Assembly (NCBI RefSeq): GCF_013178945.1
Contig: NZ_JABFDM010000006.1
Location: forward strand, 372,001-436,000
Length of the DNA: 64,000 nt
Source of the DNA: Bradyrhizobium aeschynomenes
GTDB taxonomy: Bacteria; Pseudomonadota; Alphaproteobacteria; Rhizobiales; Xanthobacteraceae
Reading direction: 5' to 3'
The position numbers were made by a program, and so were the translations under genes. The notes under the pieces are model-generated. The model saw nothing but the letters and a program-made list of their open reading frames with translations. It was not told where the DNA came from and made no database searches. Of this stretch, positions 1 to 8,732 are shown piece by piece (position 1 is the first letter of the stretch; each line of letters begins with the position of its first letter).

Positions 1-1350
1 GGTGGCGTGACGTCGATCGCAACGGCGCGCCGGTTTCCGGTGCGCCTCGTCGAGTCCGGCCCGGCCGGCGGCGCGATCTTCGCCGGCCAGATCGCCGCAC
101 GGCTCGGCGAGCGCAAGGTGCTGTCGTTCGACATGGGCGGCACCACCGCCAAGATCTGTCTCATCGAAGACTTCGAGCCGGAGAGCTCGCGCGTGTTCGA
201 GGTCGACCGCGCCGCGCGCTTCCTGAAAGGCTCCGGCCTGCCGGTGCGCATTCCCGTCATCGAGATGGTCGAGATCGGCGCCGGCGGCGGCTCGATCGCG
301 CGCATCGATGCGATGAAGCGCGTCACCGTCGGTCCCGAGAGCGCCTCGTCCGAGCCGGGCCCGGCGTGCTATGGCCGCGGCGGCCAGCATCCGGCGGTGA
401 CGGATTCCGATGTCGCGCTCGGCATGATCGATCCCGACGCATTCGCCGGCGGCACCATCAAGCTCGATCCTGAGCTGTCGAAACAGGCCCTGCTGCGCGA
501 CGTCGGCGCACCGCTTGGCCTGGATGCTGAGACCGCCGCCTATGCGGTCCATGAAGTCGTCTGCGAGAACATGGCAAGCGCCGCGCGCGTCCACGCCGTC
601 GAGCGCGGCGCGGTGATCGGCCAGCACACGCTGATCGCGTTCGGCGGTGCCGCGCCGCTGCACGCCGCCCGCGTCGCCGAGAAGATCGGCGTCGCCAAGG
701 TGATCGTGCCGTCCAATGCCGGTGTCGGCTCGGCTGTCGGCTTCCTCGCAGCTCCCATCGCCTATGAGCTGGTGCGCAGCCGCCATGCCCGACTCGATGA
801 TTTCGACACGGCGCTGATCTCCAGCCTGCTGCAGGAGATGGCGGACGAGGCCCGCGCGCTGGTCGAGCCAGGTGCGGCCCTTGCACCGGTGCGCGAGCGA
901 CGCGCGGCCTTCATGCGCTATGTCGGTCAGGGCCATGAGATCAGCGTCGAGCTGCCGAACCGCGCGCTCACCGCCGACGACCTGCCCGCACTGCGGACCA
1001 CTTTCGAAGCCGGTTACGCCGCGCTGTTCGAGCGCCCGATTCCGGGCGCCGCGATCGAGGTATTGAGCTGGTCGGTGCTCGCGACGACCGACGCGCGCCA
1101 ACCTGCCGCCGTCGCCGCGGTGACGCGCAAGCCTGCCGGCCAGGCTGCCGGGCACCGCAAGTTCTTCGACGGACGCGCCGGCCGCTTCGTCGAGATTCCG
1201 CTATATCGCCGCGAGCAGATGGCGCCGGGCGCCGTCATCGCGGGCCCCGCCGTGATCGCCGAGGACGAGACCTCGACCTTCGTCTCCAACAGTTTCGACG
1301 CGCATATCGACGGTGCCGGCAGCATCGTCATGGAACGGAAGGCGGCCTAG
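1..1350 (+). CDS. hyuA: Hydantoinase/oxoprolinase subunit A, C-terminal part (partial)
   Basis: The frame is open from the first base of the window, so this is the 3' part of a gene that starts upstream; about 449 residues are visible. The DMGGTTAKICLI motif near residue 48 is the phosphate-binding loop of the hydantoinase A/acetate-kinase-like fold, followed by the family's glycine-rich GAGGGSIA segment. Family members hydrolyse ring amides such as hydantoins or 5-oxoproline, usually with ATP and with the B subunit encoded next door. The stop lies two bases before the start of the B gene, so the two are surely co-transcribed. The exact substrate cannot be read from the sequence; acetone carboxylase-like and N-methylhydantoinase activities are alternatives. 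Confidence 0.92.
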   Translation, partial: GGVTSIATARRFPVRLVESGPAGGAIFAGQIAARLGERKVLSFDMGGTTAKICLIEDFEPESSRVFEVDRAARFLKGSGLPVRIPVIEMVEIGAGGGSIARIDAMKRVTVGPESASSEPGPACYGRGGQHPAVTDSDVALGMIDPDAFAGGTIKLDPELSKQALLRDVGAPLGLDAETAAYAVHEVVCENMASAARVHAVERGAVIGQHTLIAFGGAAPLHAARVAEKIGVAKVIVPSNAGVGSAVGFLAAPIAYELVRSRHARLDDFDTALISSLLQEMADEARALVEPGAALAPVRERRAAFMRYVGQGHEISVELPNRALTADDLPALRTTFEAGYAALFERPIPGAAIEVLSWSVLATTDARQPAAVAAVTRKPAGQAAGHRKFFDGRAGRFVEIPLYRREQMAPGAVIAGPAVIAEDETSTFVSNSFDAHIDGAGSIVMERKAA

Positions 1351-1352
1351 CG

Positions 1353-3008
1353 ATGAGTGCATCACAAACCAGCCTGATCGACCTGCAGATCATGTGGCAC
1401 CGGCTGATCGCCGTGGTCGAGGAGCAGGCCCAGGTGCTGCTGCGCACCGCCTTCAGCCCGATCGTGCGCGAATGCGGCGATCTCTCCGCCGGCGTGTTCG
1501 ACCTGAAGGGCCGCATGCTGGCGCAGGCCGTCACCGGCACGCCGGGCCACGTCAACTCGATGGCCGAGTCGGTCAAGCACTTCATCGCGCAGTTTCCGAT
1601 TGAAACGATGAAGCCGGGCGACGCCTACATCACCAACGATCCCTGGATGGGCACCGGCCATCTCAACGACTTCGTCGTCACCACGCCCTGCTTCAAGGAC
1701 GGCGAGCCGGTCGCGCTGTTCTCCTGCACCAGCCATCTGATGGACATCGGCGGCATCGGCTTCGGCCCCGATGGCACCGACGTATTCATGGAGGGGCTGT
1801 ACATCCCGATGCTGAAGTTGATCGACCAGGGCGTCGTCAACGAGACGCTGATGGCGATGATCCGGGCCAACACGCGGCTGCCGGTCGACACCGAGGGTGA
1901 CACCTACTCGCTTGCGGCCTGCAACGATGTCGGCTGCCAGCGCCTGGTCGAGATGATGACCGAGTTCGGCATCGCCTCGCTCGATGAGCTCGGCGACTAC
2001 GTCTGCGACCGCTCGCGCGAAGCCGTGCTGGCCGAGATCGCCAAGCTGCCCAAGGGTACCTGGCGCAACGAGATGGTGGTCGACGGCTACGATGCGCCGG
2101 TGACGCTCAAGGCCGCGCTGACGATCAGCGACAATGGCGTCCACGTCGATTTCGACGGCACCTCGCCGGCCTCGAAGTTCGGCATCAACGTGCCGCTGTC
2201 CTACACCACCGCCTACACCGTGTTCGGGCTCGGCTGCGTGGTCGCCTCCGCGATCCCCAACAATGCCGGCTCGCTGTCGCCGCTGACGGTCTCCGCGCCC
2301 TCGGGCGCGATCCTCAATGCGCCGAAGCCGGCGCCGGTCGCCTCGCGCCACGTCATCGGCCAGATGCTGCCCGACGTCGTGTTCGGCTGCCTGCGCCAGA
2401 TCATCCCGGAGCGCGTGCCGGCCGAAGGCACGTCCTGCCTGTGGAATCTCAACGTCCGCGGCCAGACCCGCTCGGGCGCCGGCGGCAATTACGGGTTCTC
2501 GATGGCGGTGACCTCGAACGGCGGCACTGGCGCCCGCTTCGACAAGGACGGACTGTCGGCGACCGCCTACCCTAGCGGCGTGCGCGGCACGCCGGTCGAG
2601 ATCGCCGAGACGCAGACGCCGCTGATCTTCTGGCGCAAGGAACTGCGGCCGGACTCCGGCGGCCCCGGCCGCACCCGCGGCGGCCTCGGCCAGATCATCG
2701 AGGTCGGCAGCGGCGTCGACGCGCCGTTCGACATCCTCGCCGCCTTCGACCGCATCGACCACCCGCCGCGCGGCCGCGACGGCGGCCACAATGGCGAAGC
2801 CGGCTATGTCGGGCTCAAGTCAGGAAAGAAGCTGCGTGGCAAAGGCTTTCAGACGGTCCCGCCGGACGACCGGCTGGTGGTGCTGACCCCCGGCGGCGCC
2901 GGCATCGGCGATCCCCGCGAACGCGCGACGGAGCTGGTGCGGAGCGACGTCGAGGCGGGGCTGGTGTCAGCGGACAACGCGGCAAAGGTCTACGGACAGG
3001 CGCGGTGA
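1353..3008 (+). CDS. hyuB: Hydantoinase/oxoprolinase subunit B
   Basis: The 551-residue protein matches the usual length of the B subunit. Typical features are the N-terminal REGDLSAGVFD-like segment (here ECGDLSAGVFD), the ITNDPWMGTGHLNDF motif, and the C-terminal glycine-rich GGPGRTRGGLGQ region. B subunits act with the A subunit in ATP-dependent opening of hydantoin or oxoproline rings in the cytosol. The ATG at 1353 follows the A gene stop by two bases. The TRAP transporter genes downstream suggest that the substrate is an imported carboxylate, but this is inferred from neighbourhood only. Confidence 0.92.
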   Translation: MSASQTSLIDLQIMWHRLIAVVEEQAQVLLRTAFSPIVRECGDLSAGVFDLKGRMLAQAVTGTPGHVNSMAESVKHFIAQFPIETMKPGDAYITNDPWMGTGHLNDFVVTTPCFKDGEPVALFSCTSHLMDIGGIGFGPDGTDVFMEGLYIPMLKLIDQGVVNETLMAMIRANTRLPVDTEGDTYSLAACNDVGCQRLVEMMTEFGIASLDELGDYVCDRSREAVLAEIAKLPKGTWRNEMVVDGYDAPVTLKAALTISDNGVHVDFDGTSPASKFGINVPLSYTTAYTVFGLGCVVASAIPNNAGSLSPLTVSAPSGAILNAPKPAPVASRHVIGQMLPDVVFGCLRQIIPERVPAEGTSCLWNLNVRGQTRSGAGGNYGFSMAVTSNGGTGARFDKDGLSATAYPSGVRGTPVEIAETQTPLIFWRKELRPDSGGPGRTRGGLGQIIEVGSGVDAPFDILAAFDRIDHPPRGRDGGHNGEAGYVGLKSGKKLRGKGFQTVPPDDRLVVLTPGGAGIGDPRERATELVRSDVEAGLVSADNAAKVYGQAR

Positions 3009-3077
3009 TGGACGATCGTATGAGAGGGCTGCTCAGTCGGCGCCCAGCATGGGACACCCCTCTCGCGTCACGCGCGG

Positions 3078-3227
3078 TGCACCCTCTCCCCTTGTGGGAG
3101 AGGGTGGCGACGAGCGCCAGCTCGGCGCCGGGTGAGGGGTTCTCTCGGCACATGCAAACGCGGCTGGAGACCCCTCACCCGGCTTCGCTGCGCGAAGCCA
3201 CCCTCTCCCACAAGGGGAGAGGGTGCA
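3078..3227. repeat. Long nested palindromic intergenic repeat
   Basis: The 31-base arm at 3078-3108 is a perfect reverse complement of 3197-3227, and an inner pair (3127-3140 with 3170-3183) is nested inside it. Each outer arm itself contains a smaller inverted repeat (ccctctccc and gggagaggg). The unit lies between hyuB and dctP. Such 'ccctctcccacaagggg' palindromes are widespread in Bradyrhizobium-like genomes. It could act as a terminator or an mRNA-stabilising hairpin between the two transcription units. Confidence 0.85.
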
Positions 3228-3282
3228 GCGTCTTCGCTGAAACATCACCGATCATAGCAAACCCACACCACCGGAGAGACCG

Positions 3283-4284
3283 ATGATCACACGACGCACA
3301 TTCACAGCGGGTGCAGCCACCCTGCTCGCAGCCAGCCAAATCTCAACGAGGGCCCGCGCCGCTACGACGAACTGGGACATGTCCACCGTCTGGCCGGAAG
3401 GCAATTTCCACACCCAGAATGCGATGGCCTTCGCCGAAGAGGTCAAGAAGCAGACCAATGGCGCGGTCAACATCACCGTGAAGGCCGGCGGTCAGCTCGG
3501 TTTCAAGGGGCCGGAGCATCTGCGCGCGGTGCGCGATGGGCTGGTGCCGCTGGCGGACGTGCTCAACATCCAGCAGGTCGGCGACGAGCCGTTCATGGGC
3601 GTGGAAAGCATTCCGTTCCTCGCCGGCTCCGTCGACGAGGTCAAGGCGCTGCACAAATATGTCCGGCCCGAATACGACAAGATCGCCGCGCGCAACAACC
3701 AGAAGATCCTCTACATCGTGCCGTGGCCGACGCAGTACCTGCATCTCAAGGTCAAGACGACGGATGTCGCCGGGCTGAAGAACATCAAGATCCGCGTGCC
3801 CGACAAGAACGCCGTCGACATGCTCAACGCCATCGGCATGGCCGCCGTGATGATCCCCTGGGGCGAGACCATCCCGGCGCTCGCCTCGGGCGCGGTCGCC
3901 GGCGTCTCGACCTCCTCGGTGTCGGGCGTCGACGGCAAGTTCTGGGAGTTCCTGAAATACGTCTACCCGACCAACCATGTGTGGTCGTCGCAGATGCTCA
4001 ACGTGAACCTGGATTCCTGGAAGGCGCTGACGCCGGAGCAGCAGAAGATCGTCAGCGACATCGCCGCCAGGATGGAGCCGACATTCTGGGCCAACTCGGT
4101 CAAGGCCGATGTCGACAGCCTCAACCGACTGAAGGAGGGCGGCATGGAGGTGGTGCCGGTCTCGGACGCGATGATGACGGAGATCCGCGCCAAGACCGCG
4201 CCGCAGATGGAGGCCTTCCTCAAGCGCGTGCCGGCCGCGGAAGCGCCGGTGAAGGCCTATCTCGCCGAGATGAAGCGTGGCTGA
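3283..4284 (+). CDS. dctP: TRAP transporter substrate-binding protein (DctP family)
   Basis: The 333-residue protein begins with a twin-arginine type signal (TRRTFTAGA, then a hydrophobic stretch and cleavage near residue 25), so it is probably exported folded by Tat. The mature part has the DctP/SBP type 7 pattern, including the NIKIRVPDKNAVDMLNAIG segment with the conserved arginine that binds substrate carboxylates in this family, and a later ALASGAVAGVSTSSVSG stretch. It should capture a carboxylate in the periplasm and hand it to DctQM. The gene overlaps dctQ by 8 bases. The adjacent hydantoinase genes hint at a hydantoin- or oxoproline-related ligand; this is inference. Confidence 0.92.
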   Translation: MITRRTFTAGAATLLAASQISTRARAATTNWDMSTVWPEGNFHTQNAMAFAEEVKKQTNGAVNITVKAGGQLGFKGPEHLRAVRDGLVPLADVLNIQQVGDEPFMGVESIPFLAGSVDEVKALHKYVRPEYDKIAARNNQKILYIVPWPTQYLHLKVKTTDVAGLKNIKIRVPDKNAVDMLNAIGMAAVMIPWGETIPALASGAVAGVSTSSVSGVDGKFWEFLKYVYPTNHVWSSQMLNVNLDSWKALTPEQQKIVSDIAARMEPTFWANSVKADVDSLNRLKEGGMEVVPVSDAMMTEIRAKTAPQMEAFLKRVPAAEAPVKAYLAEMKRG

Positions 4285-4882
4285 GGCGATCGGGGAGCCG
4301 TCGCCGGGCCAACAGGCGAGCCTCAACGCAGCGGCGCCCGCGCCGCTGCGCATCCTGCTCGATGTCATCGACCGGCTCGGCCGACTCGACGGCTGGATCG
4401 GCGGCGGCTGCCTGCTGATGCTGACGGCGCTGATGCTGGCCGAGGTGACGACGCGGGCGCTGTCGAACGTGCTGCCCTTCTTCCCGCCGACGATCTCGAT
4501 CGCGTGGGAATACTCGTCCTATCTGATGGCGGCCTCGTTCACCTTCGGTGCCGCCATGACGCTGCGGGTCGGCGGCCATATCCGGGTGGTGCTGCTGCTC
4601 AAGAACGTGCCGGCACCGCTGCAGCGCGCGATGGAGGTGCTGGCCGCGGCCGCCGGATTCGCCTTCATGGCGTTCCTGACTTCGGCAATGACGAAGTTTG
4701 CATTGAGCTCGTTCATGCGCGGCCAGGTTTCGACTTCGAGCGACACGCCGTTGTGGTTTCCGCAGGCCGTCGTCACCTTCGGCATGCTGCTGCTCACGCT
4801 GCAATTCCTGGCGCGGGCGATTCAGGCTGCGTTGGGCTTGCCGCTGGAGGACCACCGCATGAAGGCGTCGCCGGTCGAATGA
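4277..4882 (+). CDS. dctQ: TRAP transporter small permease (DctQ family)
   Basis: This 201-residue protein has four hydrophobic helices: roughly residues 40-62, 70-95, 112-135 and 155-175. It carries the family features of an early EVTTRALSN segment and a WEYSSYLMAASFTFGAAMTL helix 2. It forms the membrane complex with DctM that uses the sodium gradient to import the ligand held by DctP. The start overlaps the end of dctP. Unusually, nearly 500 bases separate it from dctM, and that gap holds a mobile-type palindromic repeat. Confidence 0.9.
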   Translation: MAEAIGEPSPGQQASLNAAAPAPLRILLDVIDRLGRLDGWIGGGCLLMLTALMLAEVTTRALSNVLPFFPPTISIAWEYSSYLMAASFTFGAAMTLRVGGHIRVVLLLKNVPAPLQRAMEVLAAAAGFAFMAFLTSAMTKFALSSFMRGQVSTSSDTPLWFPQAVVTFGMLLLTLQFLARAIQAALGLPLEDHRMKASPVE

Positions 4883-5010
4883 GGGGGCGTAGACGACTCG
4901 AGACGCGCATGTGCCTGCTTCAGGCAGCTGCCAACAACGATAACGGCCATAGGTGCGCCGACAGGCGAGCCTGCGGACGTGATGCTCATCGGGACGCCTG
5001 CTCTCCCCCC

Positions 5011-5223
5011 GCGTCGTTCCGGGGCGCGCGGAGCTTGAGGCCGACGAATGTCGGCCTCAAGTCGGAGCGCGAGCCCGGAACCCATAGCCACAGGCTGCCG
5101 TATGGGGCACGCGTGTGGTTGGCATTTCGCTCCACCACATTGGCCTGTGAGTATGGATTCCGGGCTCACTCGCGCTGCTTCAAAATGGCTTCGCCATTTT
5201 GCGCGCGAATGCCCCGGAATGAC
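5011..5223. repeat. Nested palindromic repeat inserted between dctQ and dctM
   Basis: The ends are inverted: cgttccggggc near 5014 pairs with gccccggaatg near 5211. Inside are further inverted pairs: ttgaggccga/tcggcctcaa at about 5034-5060, gagcccggaa near 5070 with attccgggctc near 5157, and a tight aaaatggc/gccatttt hairpin at 5182-5200. The same end motif recurs at 6704-6859. This accounts for most of the 484-base dctQ-dctM gap, where I see no gene. It looks like a non-autonomous REP/MITE-like unit that entered the operon. Confidence 0.8.
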
Positions 5224-5366
5224 CGAGCAAGCGGAAGCAGACTACCGAGCACCGGCTACGCACACCGCGCAAGGCGCACACGCCGCCCGACGGCAAACGA
5301 CATATCCAACGCATCATTCCGCTTCCCGCTCCCGCCCGCCTCTCTCACCGCGGACTCCCTCACCCC

Positions 5367-6671
5367 ATGACCATCGAAGTCATCAGCCTGTTCGTCATCC
5401 TGTTCGCGCTGCTGGCCGGGGGCTTGTGGATCGGGCTCACGCTCGCCCTCACCGCAACCCTGCTGCTGGCGATGTTCCGGTCGATCCCGCTCGACAAGCT
5501 GCTTCCGCAATATGCCTGGAACATCCTGACGACGCAGGAGCTATTGGCGCTGCCGCTGTTCATCCTGATGGGCGAGCTGTTGTTCCGCACCCGCCTGTCG
5601 CGCTCGCTGTTCCAGGGGCTCGCGCCCTGGGCCGGCCTGCTGCCGGGCCGCCTGCTCCACGTCAATGTCATCGGCTGCACCATCTTCGCCGCGATCTCCG
5701 GCTCGTCCGCCGCGACTACGCAGGTGATCGGCCGCATGTCGCTCAACGAGCTGCTGCGCCGCGGCTATTCGCGCGACATCGCGATCGGCTCGCTCGCGGG
5801 CGCCGGCACGCTCGGCTTCCTGATCCCGCCCTCGAACATCATGATCATCTACGGCGTGCTCGGCGACGTCTCGATCCTGAAGCTATTCACCGCCGGCGTG
5901 CTGCCCGGTCTTTTGCTGGCCGGCGCCTTCATGGGCTGGGTGATGCTGCACACCACGCTGAGGCCTTCGATGGTGCCGAAGGCGGAGGCACAACTGTCGC
6001 AGGTGCCGTGGGCGGAGCGCTTCGCCGCGCTGAAGGACCTGGCTCCTGCCCTTTTCCTGATCGCCTGCGTGCTCGGCTCGATGTATGGCGGCCTCGCGAC
6101 GCCTTCGGAAGCCGCAGCTGTCGGCGTGCTCGGCGCGGCGATGGTCGCCTATTTCCAGGGTGCGATGTCGCAGCAGGTGGTGCGCGACGTGATGATCGGC
6201 TCGGTCATCACCTGCTCGATGATCGCTCTGATCGTGCTCGGCGCCTCGATGCTCGGCAATGCCGCGGCGTTCCTCGGCATTCCCCAGATGGTCGCAAGCT
6301 TCGTGAAGGGCCTCGGCCTGTCGCCGTTCATGCTGATATCAGCGCTGATCGCGTTCTACCTGATCCTCGGCTGCTTCCTGGACGGCTTCTCGATGATCGT
6401 GATGACGCTTCCGATCGTTCTGCCGATCGTGAAGGGGGCCGGCTTCGATGAGGTCTGGTTCGGAGTGTTCCTCGTGCTCGCGGTCGAGATGGCCCAGATC
6501 ACGCCTCCGGTTGGCTTCAACCTGTTCGTGATCCAGGGCCTGACCGAGGACGGCCTCGGCTATATCGCCCGCGTGACCGCCCCTTACCTCAGCATCATGG
6601 TCGCCTTCGTGCTGCTGCTCACCCTGTTCCCGGGCATCGTGACCATTCTGCCAAGGCTGCTCTACGGGTGA
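5367..6671 (+). CDS. dctM: TRAP transporter large permease (DctM family)
   Basis: The 434-residue protein is almost wholly hydrophobic, with about 12 predicted helices. It has DctM hallmarks: LPLFILMGELLFRTRLS, the GSSAATTQVIGRM segment, GTLGFLIPPSNIMIIYG, and the C-terminal AQITPPVGFNLFVIQG. It is the transport subunit of the TRAP system, working with DctQ and the periplasmic DctP. The start ATG at 5367 matches the usual beginning of the family. The distance to dctQ is abnormal and is explained by the palindromic repeat, so expression balance within the operon may be altered. Confidence 0.93.
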   Translation: MTIEVISLFVILFALLAGGLWIGLTLALTATLLLAMFRSIPLDKLLPQYAWNILTTQELLALPLFILMGELLFRTRLSRSLFQGLAPWAGLLPGRLLHVNVIGCTIFAAISGSSAATTQVIGRMSLNELLRRGYSRDIAIGSLAGAGTLGFLIPPSNIMIIYGVLGDVSILKLFTAGVLPGLLLAGAFMGWVMLHTTLRPSMVPKAEAQLSQVPWAERFAALKDLAPALFLIACVLGSMYGGLATPSEAAAVGVLGAAMVAYFQGAMSQQVVRDVMIGSVITCSMIALIVLGASMLGNAAAFLGIPQMVASFVKGLGLSPFMLISALIAFYLILGCFLDGFSMIVMTLPIVLPIVKGAGFDEVWFGVFLVLAVEMAQITPPVGFNLFVIQGLTEDGLGYIARVTAPYLSIMVAFVLLLTLFPGIVTILPRLLYG

Positions 6672-6703
6672 GCCATGTGACGCCGACACCCTCTCCCCAC
6701 GCC

Positions 6704-6859
6704 GTCATTCCGGGGCATACGCGCGCAAACCGGCGAAGCCGTTCTGACGCAGCGCGGATGGGCTCATGGCGGATCACGATGGAGACGGCGTCGTTCTTCG
6801 AACCGGCTACCAGTCGTGGTGGTGGATTCCGGTCCGCGCGTCGCGCGCCCCGGAATGAC
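6704..6859. repeat. Palindromic repeat downstream of dctM
   Basis: gtcattccggggc at 6704-6716 is the exact reverse complement of gccccggaatgac at 6847-6859. A small cggcgaagccg hairpin lies inside. It shares its termini with the element at 5011-5223, so both belong to one repeat family. It sits between the convergent ends of dctM and the chemoreceptor gene, where it could serve as a bidirectional terminator. Confidence 0.8.
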
Positions 6860-6906
6860 GAGAGAGTTCGGGCGCGGATTGCCTTCAGCACCAACCAGGC
6901 CGCCCG

Positions 6907-8610
6907 TCAGGCTGCCTGCATATTGTCGAGGAACTTCTGGACCTCCGCCTTCAGCCGCAGGCTCTCGCTGGACAGCGCCTGGGCCGAGACGAACATCCGG
7001 TTGGAGCTATCGCCGGTCTCGCCCGCCCCGCGCGCCGCGCTGCGGATGTTGTTGACGACCTCGGCGGTGCCGCTCGCGGCCGAGCGAACGCTCTGGGTGA
7101 TGTTCTGGGTGGCGGCACGCTGCTGCTCGACCGCAGCCGAGATCGACGCCGCGATGCCGTTGATGCGCTCGATCGTCGAGCCGATCGCCTTGATGGCCTC
7201 GACCGATTCCTGCGTCACCGTCTGCATGTTGGCGATCTGGCTGGAGATCTCCTCGGTGGCCTTGGCGGTCTGGCCGGCCAGTGTCTTGACCTCCTGGGCC
7301 ACCACCGCGAAGCCGCGGCCGGCATCGCCGGCGCGAGCGGCCTCGATGGTCGCATTGAGCGCCAGCAGGTTGGTCTGCTCGGCGATCGAGGTGATCAGCT
7401 TGACGACGTCGCCGATGCGGTTGCCGGCGTCGGAGAGCTCCTTGATGCGCTGGTCGGTCGCGGTCGCCTGGTTGACCGCCTCGGCCGCGATGGCGTTCGA
7501 CTCCTGCACCCGGCGAATGATCTCGCCGATGGAGCCGGACAACTCGTCGGACGCCGCAGCCGCAGTGCGGACATGCTCGGACGCGCTTTCTGAAGCACCA
7601 GCCGACTGCCCCGACAGGTCGGCTGTGGTGCGCGCCGCCTGCGTGAGCTGGCGCGCCTCGCGCTCGAACTCGCTCGACGAGGTCAGCACGTTCTCGATGA
7701 TGCCGCCGATGCTGGCCTGGAACGAATCGACGAAGCGCTGCAACTCGGCCTTGCGCTGCTCGACCGCGGCCGAAGCCGCGGCCGCCTGCTCCTCGCGCAT
7801 CCGGCGTCGCTCCCCGGCGGCGCTGCGGAACACGACCAGACTGCGCGCGATCTCGCCGATCTCGTCGCCGCGGTCGTCCGACTTGATCTCGGCAGTCTCG
7901 CGGCCTTCGGCGATGGCGGTCAGCGCCTCGGTCACCGAGGCCAAGGGCTTGGTGACGCGCCGGACGGCCAGCATGGTCAGCCCCAGCACCAGCAGCGCTG
8001 CGATGGCAGCGGCGATGCTCATGGTCTGCATGGCCTGCGACAGCATCGCATCGAGCTCGGCCATCGGCACGCCGACATAGAGAATGCCGATCACCTTGCC
8101 TGCGGGATTGGTGACGGGGAAATAGGCGGTCATGAACGGCTTGCCGAACAGCGTTGCGGGCCCCTTATAGGCCTCGCCACGTCGCAGCAGCGCCTGCGCG
8201 GGGTGGTCGGCGGCGAGCTGGGTGCCGACGGCGCGGTCGCCGTTCTCCTTCTTCACGTTGGTCGAGCGCCGCACGAACTGGCCGCTGTCGTCGACCACGA
8301 ACAACGTGGCGCTGCCGCCGACATAGGAGACTGCGCGGTCGACGATCGCGTGGTCCTTGACCTCGGGGATCGCCGGGATCTCAATGCGTGTCACCGCTCC
8401 GTTCTGCACGCCGACCTTGGCGTCCTTGAACGTCTCGGCAAAGGTCAGCGCGAAGGTGCGCAGATTGCCCTCGATGTCGCGCTTGGCGCGCTCGTTGAAA
8501 TCCGAGGTGAGCGACCAGTAAGCCGCTCCGACGACGAGCGCCGTATTGAGCGCGATGACGACGACGGCGCCGATCAGCGCCTTGGTACCCAGCTTCAACT
8601 TGAACGACAC
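6907..8610 (-). CDS. Methyl-accepting chemotaxis protein with Cache sensor
   Basis: The 567-residue receptor has a first membrane helix (about 12-33), a periplasmic single-Cache-type sensor (about 34-190, with a LYVGVPMAELDAM end), a second helix (about 197-219), a HAMP segment and a C-terminal signalling coiled coil. The hairpin tip near residues 410-440 carries the conserved EQTNLLALNATIEAARAG core that contacts CheA and CheW. No C-terminal CheR pentapeptide is visible. It should sense a small molecule outside the membrane and steer motility. It is transcribed divergently from the photolyase gene, with about 120 bases between starts. Confidence 0.93.
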   Translation of the reverse strand: MSFKLKLGTKALIGAVVVIALNTALVVGAAYWSLTSDFNERAKRDIEGNLRTFALTFAETFKDAKVGVQNGAVTRIEIPAIPEVKDHAIVDRAVSYVGGSATLFVVDDSGQFVRRSTNVKKENGDRAVGTQLAADHPAQALLRRGEAYKGPATLFGKPFMTAYFPVTNPAGKVIGILYVGVPMAELDAMLSQAMQTMSIAAAIAALLVLGLTMLAVRRVTKPLASVTEALTAIAEGRETAEIKSDDRGDEIGEIARSLVVFRSAAGERRRMREEQAAAASAAVEQRKAELQRFVDSFQASIGGIIENVLTSSSEFEREARQLTQAARTTADLSGQSAGASESASEHVRTAAAASDELSGSIGEIIRRVQESNAIAAEAVNQATATDQRIKELSDAGNRIGDVVKLITSIAEQTNLLALNATIEAARAGDAGRGFAVVAQEVKTLAGQTAKATEEISSQIANMQTVTQESVEAIKAIGSTIERINGIAASISAAVEQQRAATQNITQSVRSAASGTAEVVNNIRSAARGAGETGDSSNRMFVSAQALSSESLRLKAEVQKFLDNMQAA

Positions 8611-8732
8611 GTCTTCACCTTCCTAGCACTGCAACCAATTCTCAAACTGCCCGTAGTTGGTTTCAAAGCAGTTATTTTCCGGAGCGTAGAATACCGGAAG
8701 TCTCTTCAAAAACGGCAATCAGATACCCGAGC

